Assembly (NCBI GenBank): GCA_903819815.1
Contig: CAIJFC010000110.1
Span: 1 to 35,425, forward strand
Origin: an uncultured Bacteroidota bacterium
GTDB lineage: Bacteria; Bacteroidota; Bacteroidia; Flavobacteriales; Flavobacteriaceae
Direction of reading: 5' to 3'
Length of the DNA stretch: 35,425 nt
The position numbers and the translations under genes are program-made. The notes beneath the pieces were generated by a model, which searched no databases, was not told the DNA's origin, and was given only the letters and a program-made list of their open reading frames with translations. Below, one piece after another: positions 1 to 8,508 of this stretch (position 1 is its first letter; each line of letters opens with the position of its first letter).

Positions 1-232
1 AATTTATCACATGAATGAAGAAGCCACTCGTGAAGGGGCTTCAGCAGAGCACCGTCAGAAATGTCAAGAGAAATTAAACGTGCTTTTAGAACAAAGAACG
101 GATCTTTCCACTGCAATTGAAGATTTATTACTTGACTTTGAAAATGGCGACAAATTCATGAAAGTGTACAAGCAAATGAAAATGTACAATGACGATGATT
201 TAAATCCGGTTTTGTATCAGAATAAAAAATAA
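1..232 (+). CDS. DUF4254 family protein, C-terminal fragment
   Basis: The reading frame is already open at the left edge (in-frame codons from position 2) and ends at a TAA, so only the last 76 or so residues are present. The piece is charged and helical, with the stretch EATREGASAEHRQKC near its start, which I associate with the end of the Bacteroidota DUF4254 family (about 200 residues, function unknown). The next gene, 13 bases on, is a family 9 glycosyltransferase; as I recall, DUF4254 genes commonly sit next to such enzymes in Flavobacterium, which supports both calls. The true start lies outside the window. The internal ATG at 11 is probably not the start, because the frame continues upstream of it. 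No function can be assigned from this fragment. Confidence 0.7.
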   Translation, partial: IYHMNEEATREGASAEHRQKCQEKLNVLLEQRTDLSTAIEDLLLDFENGDKFMKVYKQMKMYNDDDLNPVLYQNKK

Positions 233-245
233 TTGACACTTTAAA

Positions 246-1277
246 TTGTCAAATCCAATTGAACATATAGCCGTCATGAGACTCTCCGCAATGGGAGATG
301 TTGCCATGACGGTTCCTGTTTTAAAGGCTTTTAACGAAAAATATCCCACCGTTAAAATTACCGTTATTTCAACTCCTTTTTTTCAACCTTTATTTAATGA
401 ACTTCCAAACGTTACCTTTTTATCCTTTGATAAAAAAGCAAAACACAAGGGTTTTCTAGGATTGTTCCGATTGTTTCTAGAATTACGAAAAGGTAAAATC
501 GATGCTTTCGCCGATTTACATAACGTATTGCGTTCAAAAGTAATCAGAGGTTTATTTGCCTTGAGCGGAAAAAAAGTCGCTTTCACCGATAAAGGAAGAA
601 AAGAAAAAAAGGAAGTTACCCGTGCGGTAAATAAAATTTTCAGACCGCTGCCAACTGTTTTTGAAAGACATGCAAAAGTGTTTGAAGCGCTTGGATTTCC
701 TATTAATTTATCGAATCCTAGGTTTCCAGATAAATCGAAGTTATCTTCAGAAATTCTTGCCGTTGTGGGAGAAAAAAACGAAAAATGGATTGGGATTGCG
801 CCATTTGCTCAACACGATTCTAAAGTATATCCGTTGAATTTAATGGAAAAAGTAATTGATCAATTGGCTGAAAACCCAAGCCATAAAATTTTACTTTTTG
901 GTGGAGGAAAAAAGGAAATCGAAGCCTTAGAAATACTTTCTAAATCACATAATAACGTAATTTCTGTTGCCGGAAAATTGAAATTCAACCAAGAAATTCA
1001 ACTCATTAGCAATTTAGATGTCATGTTATCCATGGATTCAGGAAACGGACATATTGCTGCGATTTATGGAGTAAAAACCATCACGCTTTGGGGCGCAACG
1101 CATCCGTATTTAGGATTTTCGCCGTTCCATCAGCCCGAAGAAAACAGCTTGGTTTCTGATAGAAATTTGTATCCAAACTTACCGACATCCATTTATGGAA
1201 ATAAAAAAGTCGATGGTTACGAAGACGCCATGCGCACGATTTTGCCAGAAGAAGTTGTTGAAAAAGTGTTGAAATAG
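246..1277 (+). CDS. Glycosyltransferase family 9 (heptosyltransferase-like)
   Basis: A GT-B fold glycosyltransferase of the ADP-heptose:LPS heptosyltransferase superfamily, expected to act in the cytoplasm on lipopolysaccharide or another surface glycan; the true sugar donor is unknown. Residues about 8-22 (IAVMRLSAMGDVAMT) form the first beta strand and glycine turn. The C-terminal half has IGIAPFAQHDSKVYP, the counterpart of the family's GAxxxxKxWP, and MDSGNGHIAA at about 263-272, the usual nucleotide-sugar contact. At 343 residues it is of normal length. The start is a TTG at 246. The only downstream ATG (276) would cut through the first beta strand, and an in-frame TGA at 234-236 limits the upstream choice, so TTG is well supported. 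It follows the DUF4254 gene by 13 bases and is probably co-transcribed with it. Confidence 0.85.
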   Translation: MSNPIEHIAVMRLSAMGDVAMTVPVLKAFNEKYPTVKITVISTPFFQPLFNELPNVTFLSFDKKAKHKGFLGLFRLFLELRKGKIDAFADLHNVLRSKVIRGLFALSGKKVAFTDKGRKEKKEVTRAVNKIFRPLPTVFERHAKVFEALGFPINLSNPRFPDKSKLSSEILAVVGEKNEKWIGIAPFAQHDSKVYPLNLMEKVIDQLAENPSHKILLFGGGKKEIEALEILSKSHNNVISVAGKLKFNQEIQLISNLDVMLSMDSGNGHIAAIYGVKTITLWGATHPYLGFSPFHQPEENSLVSDRNLYPNLPTSIYGNKKVDGYEDAMRTILPEEVVEKVLK

Positions 1278-1328
1278 CAATTTCAAAAATCATCAATCTA
1301 AATTCTTAAATCTAAGATCTGCAATCAC

Positions 1329-2381
1329 TTAAACGTCGTCGAAATCTACGAAAATCGTATCCGATGTAGGGTGCGCTTGACATGTTAAAACCAATCCTTC
1401 GGCCAATTCTTTATCAGTAAGTATAGAATTTTTCTTCATTTCGGCAGTTCCCACAGTTACTCTCGCCATGCAGCTACTACAAATTCCGCCTTGGCAAGAA
1501 TACGGAGCATCAATTCCTTGTTTCAAAGCTGCCTCAAGAATGGTTTGCTTTTGCGACATTTCGAAACTGGTTTCTTCATCGTCCACTAAAATGGTGATTT
1601 TAGAATGACCGCCCAACGATTCTTGGATTTTATTTTCAGAATTAGAACTAGTAAAAAGTTCGAATTTTATATTTTTTTCGGGTACGTTATGCTCTTTTAA
1701 AACGGCCGAAACAGTGTTGATCATTTCTTCCGGTCCGCACAAATAGAATTTGTCAAAAGACAATTCTTTGTGTTTGTTGTTCAAGACAAAATTCACCGTG
1801 GATTTTTCAATACGGCCAAAAAGTTCGTTTTCAACTTTCGCTTGTGTGTAAGCATAATGTACAAAAAAGCGCCCAACATAGTGTGATTGTAAATCGTGTA
1901 ATTCTTGATGAAAAATAGTGTCTTCTGGCGTTTTATTTCCGTAAACCAACACAAAAGTGCTTTTTGGCTCGCCTGTTAAAACGCTTTTTGCAATAGACAT
2001 AATTGGCGTGATTCCGCTGCCAGCTGCAAATGCAGCGTAATTTCGTTGGCGATCGTGCTGCGGTTCAAAGGTAAATTTTCCTTCAGGACTTCCCACTTCA
2101 AGAAGGTCTCCCGCTTTTAATTTTGCATTAGAAAATTGCGAAAACAAACCGTTTTTAACCGCTTTTACTGCAATTCTAAGTTCGCCACTTTCCGGTGCAG
2201 AACAGATAGAATAGGCACGACGAATTTCTTCTCCGTCTAAAGTTAATTTTAAGTTGAGGTACTGTCCAGCCACGAATTTATAGTTGGATTGTAATTCTGC
2301 GGGAACATTAAATAGAATAGAAACGGCGTCTTTGGTTTCGCGTTTTACCTCTTTAATGTTTAATTTATAAAATGAAGACAT
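1329..2381 (-). CDS. Flavin reductase with C-terminal 2Fe-2S ferredoxin domain (PaaE-like)
   Basis: A 350-residue soluble electron-transfer protein that passes electrons from NAD(P)H through FAD to a plant-type 2Fe-2S centre. Order of domains: FAD-binding barrel with RAYS at 55-58; NAD(P)-binding domain with GSGITP at 121-126 and CGPEEM at 215-220; ferredoxin domain with cluster ligands C296, C301, C304 and C334 (C-x4-C-x2-C spacing, then a distant fourth). This is the architecture of PaaE, the reductase of phenylacetyl-CoA epoxidase, and of related ferredoxin-NADP reductases. No other paa gene is in the window, so the partner oxygenase or desaturase is unknown and I give no symbol. It is transcribed alone from its own promoter (see 2396-2403). 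Confidence 0.85.
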   Translation of the reverse strand: MSSFYKLNIKEVKRETKDAVSILFNVPAELQSNYKFVAGQYLNLKLTLDGEEIRRAYSICSAPESGELRIAVKAVKNGLFSQFSNAKLKAGDLLEVGSPEGKFTFEPQHDRQRNYAAFAAGSGITPIMSIAKSVLTGEPKSTFVLVYGNKTPEDTIFHQELHDLQSHYVGRFFVHYAYTQAKVENELFGRIEKSTVNFVLNNKHKELSFDKFYLCGPEEMINTVSAVLKEHNVPEKNIKFELFTSSNSENKIQESLGGHSKITILVDDEETSFEMSQKQTILEAALKQGIDAPYSCQGGICSSCMARVTVGTAEMKKNSILTDKELAEGLVLTCQAHPTSDTIFVDFDDV

Positions 2382-2395
2382 TGATTTATTTTTTG

Positions 2396-2403
2396 CAAAG
2401 ATA
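2396..2403 (-). promoter_or_regulatory. Promoter -7 box (TATCTTTG) for the PaaE-like reductase
   Basis: Read on the minus strand, TATCTTTGC matches the Bacteroidota -7 consensus TAnnTTTG and lies 15 bases before the ATG at 2381. No TTG at the expected -33 spacing (17-23 bases upstream) was found. A transcript would start close to 2390 and leave a leader of about 10 bases. Confidence 0.6.
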
Positions 2404-2557
2404 GCAAACGAATTAGGTTTATGAAAATGATAATTGTCAGTTTTTTAAGACCGCTGAAGATCGGTTATATAAGTATCTTAATTCCAGGTTAAATTCCCAA
2501 TTTCCCAATTAATAATTTCCCTATATTTATAAAAAAATTTTAAACCCAACCAAATCT

Positions 2558-4042
2558 ATGTTCAAACATTTTATCAATCTCGAATTAAAATCTTTTTTGC
2601 GCTCGGCAAGTGTTGGAAAGAGTATCGCACTTAAACTATTTTTAGGATTTATTGCGCTGTATTTTATCCTTTCCTTTCTGGTTTTAGGAATAGCACTTTA
2701 CCCAATTCTTCATGAAAATTTTCCCAATCAAAAACCCATTCAATTGGTCAATAATGCGGTTATTTTTTGGTTAACCATCGAATTAATATTTCGTTTTTTT
2801 ATGCAAAGCTTGCCGGTTATGAATATCAAGCCGTTATTAATTTTGCCTATTAAAAGAGAAAAAGTAATTCATTATGTTTTACTGAAAAGCGTTTTTTCAA
2901 TTTATAATTTATTTCCATTATTGGTGATTCTTCCTTTTGGAATAACCACTATTATGGAAGGAAATATTGGCGCAGCTCCTGTTTTAATTTGGATTTTCAC
3001 ACTTTATATTTTGGTTTTAGGTGTAAATTATGCTAACTTTTTAATCAAAAAGAAATTTGCAGATAATATCCTAGCCTTCTTAGTTTTTGCGATATTGGGC
3101 GGAACTTTTGTGGGTTTAGAATATTTCGAAATTTTCAAAATAAGCAGTTTCACAGGAACTATTTTAAACAGTTTATTATTAAATCCAATTCTAGTTCTAG
3201 CGCCTTTATTGCTTTTATCCGGGTTGTATTTTTGGAATTATAATTATCTAAAAAGCAATTTTTACATAGACAATACCTTAAGAACAAAAATCAAAGAAGC
3301 GAAAACAACCGATTTAAGTTGGACCAAACGCTTTGGCGAAATTGCACCTTTTTTGCAATTGGATTTAAAGTTAATTTGGAGAAATAAAAGACCGCGAACA
3401 ACGGTTTTTATGTCATTTATCTTTTTACTTTATGGATTAATGATTTACACCAACCCTAGGCAAAGTGAAATATCCTTTCTTAATCTTGTGGTTGGTCTTT
3501 TAATGTCGGGAATATTTATGCTCAATTTCGGACAATTTATTCCATCATGGGATTCTAGTTATTTTGGAATGATCCTATCGCAAAACATCACTTTCCGAAA
3601 ATATTTAGACTCCAAAGTGGGATTAATGTCATTTTCGGTAGTTGTTTTAGCTTTACTAACCACGCCCTACGTTTATTTTGGCTGGAATGTTTTGGCAACT
3701 AATTTGGCTTGCGCCCTTTATAATCTCGGAATTAATATTCCCGTTCTAATGTTTGCAGGTTCTTTTAATGTGAAGCGCATTGATTTAGAAAAATCACCTT
3801 TTATGAATTACCAAGGAACCGGTGCCGCTCAATGGATTGTGGGGCTGCCATTATTTCTAATTCCTGGGCTTATTTTCTTTATTTTCTCGGAGCTATTCAA
3901 CATCGAAACAGCTATTATCGCCATTGCAGCCATCGGATTTATTGGGTTGCTTTTTAGAAATACGTTGATGAATTTTATAACTAAAGGATATCAAACTAGA
4001 AAATACGCCACTTTAAACGGATTTAAACAACAAGAAAATTAA
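2558..4042 (+). CDS. DUF5687 family membrane protein (probable ABC transporter permease)
   Basis: A 494-residue, very hydrophobic protein with roughly ten or more predicted membrane spans. It starts with a charged amphipathic segment (MFKHFINLELKSFLRS) ahead of the first span, as in the Bacteroidota DUF5687 family. The next gene, 42 bases downstream on the same strand, is an ABC ATPase with no membrane domain of its own. The simplest reading is that DUF5687 is the membrane half of a two-gene transporter. Substrate and direction are unknown; no substrate-binding protein is encoded nearby, which leans toward export. The family name is from sequence resemblance; the permease role is inference from context and topology. 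Confidence 0.75.
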   Translation: MFKHFINLELKSFLRSASVGKSIALKLFLGFIALYFILSFLVLGIALYPILHENFPNQKPIQLVNNAVIFWLTIELIFRFFMQSLPVMNIKPLLILPIKREKVIHYVLLKSVFSIYNLFPLLVILPFGITTIMEGNIGAAPVLIWIFTLYILVLGVNYANFLIKKKFADNILAFLVFAILGGTFVGLEYFEIFKISSFTGTILNSLLLNPILVLAPLLLLSGLYFWNYNYLKSNFYIDNTLRTKIKEAKTTDLSWTKRFGEIAPFLQLDLKLIWRNKRPRTTVFMSFIFLLYGLMIYTNPRQSEISFLNLVVGLLMSGIFMLNFGQFIPSWDSSYFGMILSQNITFRKYLDSKVGLMSFSVVVLALLTTPYVYFGWNVLATNLACALYNLGINIPVLMFAGSFNVKRIDLEKSPFMNYQGTGAAQWIVGLPLFLIPGLIFFIFSELFNIETAIIAIAAIGFIGLLFRNTLMNFITKGYQTRKYATLNGFKQQEN

Positions 4043-4076
4043 CCGATTAAACAAATTATCAATTAACCGAATAAAC
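4037..4076 (+). repeat. Short direct repeat between DUF5687 and ABC genes
   Basis: Two 16-base copies, AATTAACCGATTAAAC (4037-4052) and AATTAACCGAATAAAC (4061-4076), differ at one base and are spaced 24 bases apart. The first copy includes the DUF5687 stop codon; the second ends 8 bases before the ABC ATPase ATG. It could be a leftover duplication or a protein/RNA site controlling the downstream gene; nothing more can be said. Confidence 0.6.
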
Positions 4077-4084
4077 TTTTTTTA

Positions 4085-4780
4085 ATGATACAAGTAACTC
4101 AACTTTCAAAAACATACAACGGAACTACCGTATTGAATATCCCCAACTTGGAAATCCCAAAAGGACAAAGCTTTGGATTAGTAGGAAACAATGGCGCTGG
4201 AAAAACCACTTTTTTCAGTTTGCTTTTGGATTTAATCCAACCCACCACTGGGACATTAACCAACAATGAAATTCAGGTGAACACCAGCGAAGACTGGAAA
4301 CCGTTCACCTCCGCCTTCCTAGACGAATCATTTTTAATAGGGTACTTAACTGCCGAAGAATACTTTTATTTCATTGGCGACATCCGCGGGCAAAACAAAG
4401 CCGATGTAAATGCTTTGCTTGAAAAACACGAAGAATTTTTCAACGATGAAATCTTAAGAAATAAAAAATATTTACGTGATTTATCGAAAGGGAACCAGAA
4501 AAAAGTCGGTATTATTGCCACGCTAATTGGTAACCCAAAAGTCGTAATTTTGGACGAACCGTTTGCCAATTTAGATCCAACAACGGTAAGCCGTCTAAAG
4601 AAAATCATTAAAGAATTGGCCGAAAATCCTGATATTACCGTATTGGTTTCCAGCCATGATTTGCAACACACCGTTGAGGTTTGTGACCGAATTGTAGCTT
4701 TAAACAAAGGTGAAATTGTAAAAGACATCGTGACTTCTGCAGAAACGTTGAAGGAATTAGAAGCGTTTTTCGCAGTTTAA
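4085..4780 (+). CDS. ABC transporter ATP-binding protein
   Basis: The nucleotide-binding subunit of an ABC transporter, 231 residues and a single domain. Visible motifs in order: Walker A GNNGAGKTT at 34-42, signature LSKGNQKK at 133-140 (in place of LSGGQ, with the core serine-x-glycine kept), Walker B VVILDEP at 153-159, D-loop NLD at 162-164, and switch histidine H191 in SSHD. The overall form matches the CcmA/drug-exporter group of ATPases. It almost certainly partners with the DUF5687 membrane protein encoded just upstream. It has no visible promoter of its own, consistent with co-transcription. The substrate is unknown. Confidence 0.9.
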   Translation: MIQVTQLSKTYNGTTVLNIPNLEIPKGQSFGLVGNNGAGKTTFFSLLLDLIQPTTGTLTNNEIQVNTSEDWKPFTSAFLDESFLIGYLTAEEYFYFIGDIRGQNKADVNALLEKHEEFFNDEILRNKKYLRDLSKGNQKKVGIIATLIGNPKVVILDEPFANLDPTTVSRLKKIIKELAENPDITVLVSSHDLQHTVEVCDRIVALNKGEIVKDIVTSAETLKELEAFFAV

Positions 4781-4783
4781 TTT

Positions 4784-4828
4784 GGGCGTGCCCTCGTTAC
4801 ACCTCACCGGTTTTCAAAACCTGTCAGG
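4784..4828. repeat. Composite palindromic repeat, left copy (degenerate)
   Basis: Begins 4 bases after the ABC ATPase stop. It holds a small palindrome, GGGCGTGCCC (4784-4793), then at 4802-4828 a 27-base element ending AAAACCTGTCAGG. That element matches the perfect palindrome at 5160-5186 at 25 of 27 positions; the two mismatches lie in the left arm. I recall similar GGGCGTGCCC and CCTGACAGG palindromes as dispersed intergenic elements in Flavobacterium genomes, but copy number cannot be checked here. Confidence 0.7.
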
Positions 4829-4858
4829 TATAAAAATTATTAGATTAATTTAAAATGT

Positions 4859-5164
4859 ATGAAAGAGACTTCAACCCTATTTAAAAATTCGAAAACTAGT
4901 AAAGTAGTTTTTATCTTGAGTATTTTGTTTTCAGGTTTCTGGTGCTTGGGACAGGTCATAAATGTGTATCGTTTTACTTTAGTTGGAGTACTATATGAGA
5001 TTCTGTGGCTTCCGGCTTTAGTGATTTTATGTTTACTGCCACTATTTTCTTTGCTATTTTTGTTAAAAGAAAAAGGCACTAACAAGTCTTTTTATATTTA
5101 TTCTATAACAATCAGTCTCGCTACTTTTTTGTTTATGTTTTTTTTAACTAAAGATAAATCCTGA
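4859..5164 (+). CDS. Hypothetical small membrane protein flanked by palindromic repeats
   Basis: A 101-residue protein with a short positively charged N-terminus and three predicted membrane spans (about residues 15-33, 42-67 and 79-96). A basic loop, KEKGTNKS, lies before the third span. I do not recognise a family. The gene stands between two copies of the same palindromic repeat, and its TGA stop (5162-5164) lies inside the left arm of the right-hand copy, so its last codons are repeat DNA. That position suggests a small unit that arrived with, or was bordered later by, the repeats. The antisense frame over 4840-5085 is a shadow. It is moderately likely to be a real gene. Confidence 0.55.
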   Translation: MKETSTLFKNSKTSKVVFILSILFSGFWCLGQVINVYRFTLVGVLYEILWLPALVILCLLPLFSLLFLLKEKGTNKSFYIYSITISLATFLFMFFLTKDKS

Positions 5165-5186
5165 CAGGTTTTCAAAACCTGTCAGG
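5160..5186. repeat. Perfect 27-base palindrome, right copy
   Basis: Arms CCTGACAGGTTTT (5160-5172) and AAAACCTGTCAGG (5174-5186) are exact reverse complements around a single central C. It overlaps the stop codon of the upstream small membrane gene. As RNA it would fold into a strong hairpin, but no T-run follows, so it is a poor terminator. It is likely a dispersed REP-like element; a near copy lies at 4802-4828. Confidence 0.85.
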
Positions 5187-5269
5187 TTTACAGAAATCAC
5201 AATTAGTTTTCCAAAAAACCCCCTGAACCTTTTCTAGTGTCAAAAAGAAGTGTATTTTTACGTGTTATA

Positions 5270-5290
5270 TACTAAAATCGCGATTTAGTA
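5270..5290. promoter_or_regulatory. Imperfect palindrome upstream of sprE
   Basis: TACTAAAATCG at 5270-5280 is followed directly by CGATTTAGTA at 5281-5290. The two arms are reverse complements apart from one extra A. It sits 24 bases before the sprE start, where an operator or a short leader hairpin could act. A weak -7-like box, TATTTTTA at 5253-5260, lies just upstream. Function is inference only. Confidence 0.35.
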
Positions 5291-5314
5291 GTTTAAGAAT
5301 AAAATCTTTTCAAA

Positions 5315-8137
5315 TTGAAAAACAATATATTTAAATATTCGTTCACCCTAGGTTTTGTCCTTTTATTGATAGCTTGTTCTACCAAAAGGGACACTTTTGT
5401 ATCTAGAAATATGCACGCCCTAAGCGCCAGAGACAATATTTTATACAACGGCCAAATAGCATTAGACAAAGGGATTGCCGATCTTAAAGGTACTTATAAA
5501 GACAACTTTTGGGAAACATTGCCCATCGAAAGAATGCAGGTTACCAAGGAAGAAGACCAGCCTGAAACAGCCAAAAACGCCAACTTTGAACGCTCCGAAA
5601 CTAAGGCTACAAAAGCTATTCAAAAACATTCCATGAATATCAATGGGATTGAGAGAAACTACCAAATGGACGAGGCCTATTTATTGTTAGGAAAAACAAG
5701 GTATTACGACCAAAGATTTATTCCCGCATTAGAAGCGTTTAATTATGTTTTATACAAATCGCCAACCAGCGATAAAATCCTAGAAGCTAGAATTTGGAGA
5801 GAAAAAACCAATATGCGTTTGGAAAATGATGAGTTGGCATTAAAAAATCTAAAATACATTCTTAAAGATAGTAGACTTAAAAAACAGATTTTAGCTGATG
5901 CTAAAGCCACGATTTCTCAAGCATTCATTAATGTTGGAAAAAAAGACAGCGCAATTGCAAGCCTAAAATTAGCGACTCAGTTTACAAAATCGAAAGAGGA
6001 AAAAGCAAGATATCGTTTTATTTTAGCTCAAATTTATCAAGAACTAGGTTATAAAGACAGTGCAGCAATTGCTTATCAATCGGTTATTGATATGAAACGA
6101 AAATCTCCAAGAATTTATGTAATTCATGCCAAAGTCAATAAAGCACAATTGTCTGGATATGAAAAAACAGACTCGATTTCGTTCCTAAAAACATTCAACA
6201 AACTCCTTGCGGATAGAGAAAACCGCCCTTTTTTAGACGTGCTTCACCATCACTTAGCGCTATATTATGATAAAAATAATAAAATTGGAACTGCTAAAAA
6301 AGAATACAATAAATCTCTAAAAGCAAAAACAGGAGACACTTATACCATTGCATCGAACTATAGAAACTTGGCTGCTATTTATTTTAAAGAAGCCAAATAT
6401 CCAGACGCAGGAAAGTATTTTGACAGTACATTGGTTCAATTAAAACCTCGATCACGTGAATTTAGATTTATAAAAAAGAAGCGCGAAAATTTAGACGATG
6501 TAATAAAATACGAGGGAATTGCCAATAGAAACGACAGCGTGATTAACGTTTTTAAAATGTCGGAATTGGACAGAATTACCTATTATGAAAAGTACATTCT
6601 AAAATTAAAAAAAGAAGACGATCTTAAGAAAGCAATAGCCGCAAAAGCAGACGAAAAGAACAAACAAAACAACAATACAGCCGGTGGTCCGCCATTAAGC
6701 GGAACAGACGCAAAAAATTCAGCAAGTCAAAAAGGGGAAGCTCCACCGATGAATTTGCAAGCATCAACAAGTATTGGCAAAGAAAGCGATTTTTATTTCT
6801 ACAACACAAAATCGGTGGCATATGGAAAACTCCAGTTTAAAAAAACCTGGGGGAATCGTGCCTATAAAAACAATTGGAGATTGTCATCTGAGGCAGCAAC
6901 CAATAACAATAATGATCCAAATTTAAATAATGATCCTAATGTAGACACTTCAATTGCGAAGGATGAAAAAACCGAAGAAAAATATACGGCTTCCTTTTAT
7001 TTGAAAGACTTACCAACCAATCAAATAGTGATTGACAGTATAATTAGAGAAAGAAATTTTGCCTATTATCAGTTGGGGTCTATTTATAAAGAAAAATTCA
7101 AGGAATACCAGCTTGCTGCAAATAAATTAGAGCAATTATTGAATTACAATCCGGAGGAAAGATTGGTGCTTCCGTCAATGTATAATCTCTATAAAATTTA
7201 CGAAATCATCAATAAAGAAAAGGCTTTAGCGATTAAAGAAAAAATTATAAGCCAATTTCCAAATTCAAGATATGCTGAAATTTTAAGCAATACCAACCCT
7301 GAAATTGCAGCGGTTGACGCTCCTGAAGTTACCTACAACAAACTTTATAAATTATACGAAAAGGGAGATTACAGGATAGTAAATGAAGAATTAGAAAAAG
7401 GAATTGATCAATTTGAAGGGGAAGAAATAGTTGCGAAATACGAGTTATTGAAAGCCAACACCACAGGGAAATTAAAAGGAGTAATTGAATATAAAAAGGC
7501 ATTGAATTTTGTAGCTTTAAATTATCCAAACAATATTGAAGGGAAGCAAGCCGAAGAGATAATCAAGAAAGACATTCCTGTTTTGGAGAGTTTTAAATTC
7601 TATTCGGTAGCGCCAAAATCATGGAAAATACTTTATAGACTTCCTTATAATGATGAAAAAAATAATAAAATCTTAAGTGAAAAAATCAAAAAATTTGTGG
7701 CCGATCACCAATTGGATCGCTTGACTTTTTCGGAAGACATCTATAATTCAGAAGATAATTTTATGGTGATTCATGGAATTATTTCAGAACAATTTTCAAA
7801 AGGAATAATTGACACCTTAAGAATTAAAAAGGAATATAAGATCCAGCAAAAACCAATTATAATTAATAATTATAACTATAAAGTGGTCCAAATTAATAAA
7901 AACATCGAAGAATATTTAGTTGCCCCTGTGGTGGCTCCATCTCCAATAGTAAAAGCGCCAGAGCCAAAAACCGTAGAGCCCGCTAAGGAAATAAAAAAGG
8001 AAAATACAACAAACCCGTTAGATGCTCCAGACCAGAAAAACGAAGGGGCTCCCCCTCCAAATATGGACGGAGGAAACGCCATGCCGGTATTGAATAAAGG
8101 CACAATTGAAAAAGAAGAATTAACAAAGCCTAAATAA
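5315..8137 (+). CDS. sprE: SprE (PorW): T9SS/gliding motility TPR lipoprotein
   Basis: An outer-membrane-associated lipoprotein needed for gliding and type IX secretion in Flavobacterium; PorW is the P. gingivalis counterpart and is reported to link parts of the T9SS. The start is TTG at 5315. It gives a clean lipoprotein signal peptide with basic residues at 2 and 7, a hydrophobic core, and a lipobox ending at C21 (LLIAC). No in-frame ATG lies just upstream. The body (about 130-430 and again from about 590) is made of tetratricopeptide-type helical repeats, e.g. EAYLLLGKTRYYDQRFIPAL. A low-complexity Asn/Gly/Pro stretch breaks it near 445-480, and the C-terminal 80 residues are Pro/Lys rich. 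At 940 residues it is long, as SprE proteins are. It heads a run of closely spaced genes: bactofilin 8 bases on, then ATP synthase accessory genes. Confidence 0.85.
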   Translation: MKNNIFKYSFTLGFVLLLIACSTKRDTFVSRNMHALSARDNILYNGQIALDKGIADLKGTYKDNFWETLPIERMQVTKEEDQPETAKNANFERSETKATKAIQKHSMNINGIERNYQMDEAYLLLGKTRYYDQRFIPALEAFNYVLYKSPTSDKILEARIWREKTNMRLENDELALKNLKYILKDSRLKKQILADAKATISQAFINVGKKDSAIASLKLATQFTKSKEEKARYRFILAQIYQELGYKDSAAIAYQSVIDMKRKSPRIYVIHAKVNKAQLSGYEKTDSISFLKTFNKLLADRENRPFLDVLHHHLALYYDKNNKIGTAKKEYNKSLKAKTGDTYTIASNYRNLAAIYFKEAKYPDAGKYFDSTLVQLKPRSREFRFIKKKRENLDDVIKYEGIANRNDSVINVFKMSELDRITYYEKYILKLKKEDDLKKAIAAKADEKNKQNNNTAGGPPLSGTDAKNSASQKGEAPPMNLQASTSIGKESDFYFYNTKSVAYGKLQFKKTWGNRAYKNNWRLSSEAATNNNNDPNLNNDPNVDTSIAKDEKTEEKYTASFYLKDLPTNQIVIDSIIRERNFAYYQLGSIYKEKFKEYQLAANKLEQLLNYNPEERLVLPSMYNLYKIYEIINKEKALAIKEKIISQFPNSRYAEILSNTNPEIAAVDAPEVTYNKLYKLYEKGDYRIVNEELEKGIDQFEGEEIVAKYELLKANTTGKLKGVIEYKKALNFVALNYPNNIEGKQAEEIIKKDIPVLESFKFYSVAPKSWKILYRLPYNDEKNNKILSEKIKKFVADHQLDRLTFSEDIYNSEDNFMVIHGIISEQFSKGIIDTLRIKKEYKIQQKPIIINNYNYKVVQINKNIEEYLVAPVVAPSPIVKAPEPKTVEPAKEIKKENTTNPLDAPDQKNEGAPPPNMDGGNAMPVLNKGTIEKEELTKPK

Positions 8138-8145
8138 GTAACCCC

Positions 8146-8505
8146 ATGTTTAATAAAAACCCAAAACCATATACCGATCTGTTAGGAAAAACCAACAGAA
8201 TTGTGGAAGGAACTACTATAAATGGAAACATAATTTCACCTGCCGATTTTCGACTTGACGGGCATTTAATAGGCAATTTTGAATCTACGGGTAAAATTGT
8301 AATTGGACCTGCCGGAAGTGTAAAAGGAGATATTACTTGTATAAATGCCGACATTGAAGGGAATTTTGAGGGCAAAATTCAAGTGGCGGAATTATTAAAT
8401 ATAAAAGGTAACGCAAGTGTTTGTGGAGAAGTAGTTTGCGGCAAGCTTTCAATCGATCCAGGTGCCGATTTCAGCGCCACCTGCGTGATGAATCCAATGG
8501 AGTAA
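8146..8505 (+). CDS. Bactofilin (polymer-forming cytoskeletal protein)
   Basis: A 119-residue protein of the bactofilin family (DUF583), which polymerises without nucleotide into filaments used as scaffolds for envelope and shape functions. After a short tail (residues 1-20), the chain shows the hydrophobic/glycine periodicity of a right-handed beta-helix: IVEGTTINGNIISPADFRLD, then repeated GxI/GxV rungs such as GDITCINADIEGNFEGKI. The length is typical for Bacteroidota bactofilins. The ATG lies 8 bases after the sprE stop, and the AtpZ-like gene starts 3 bases after its own stop, so it is very probably in one transcript with both. A link to SprE function is suggested only by this arrangement. 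Confidence 0.9.
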   Translation: MFNKNPKPYTDLLGKTNRIVEGTTINGNIISPADFRLDGHLIGNFESTGKIVIGPAGSVKGDITCINADIEGNFEGKIQVAELLNIKGNASVCGEVVCGKLSIDPGADFSATCVMNPME

Positions 8506-8508
8506 TTT

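Noticed and set aside
1329..2381. Naming the reductase paaE
   Set aside because: Domain order fits, but no phenylacetate pathway genes are near and the same architecture serves other oxygenases and desaturases.
4366..4728. 120-residue open frame antisense to the ABC ATPase
   Set aside because: It lies wholly opposite a gene with intact ABC motifs, has no family features, and reflects codon bias of the real gene.
4840..5085. 81-residue antisense frame over the small membrane gene
   Set aside because: It has no hydrophobic or domain pattern, while the plus-strand frame gives three clear membrane spans.
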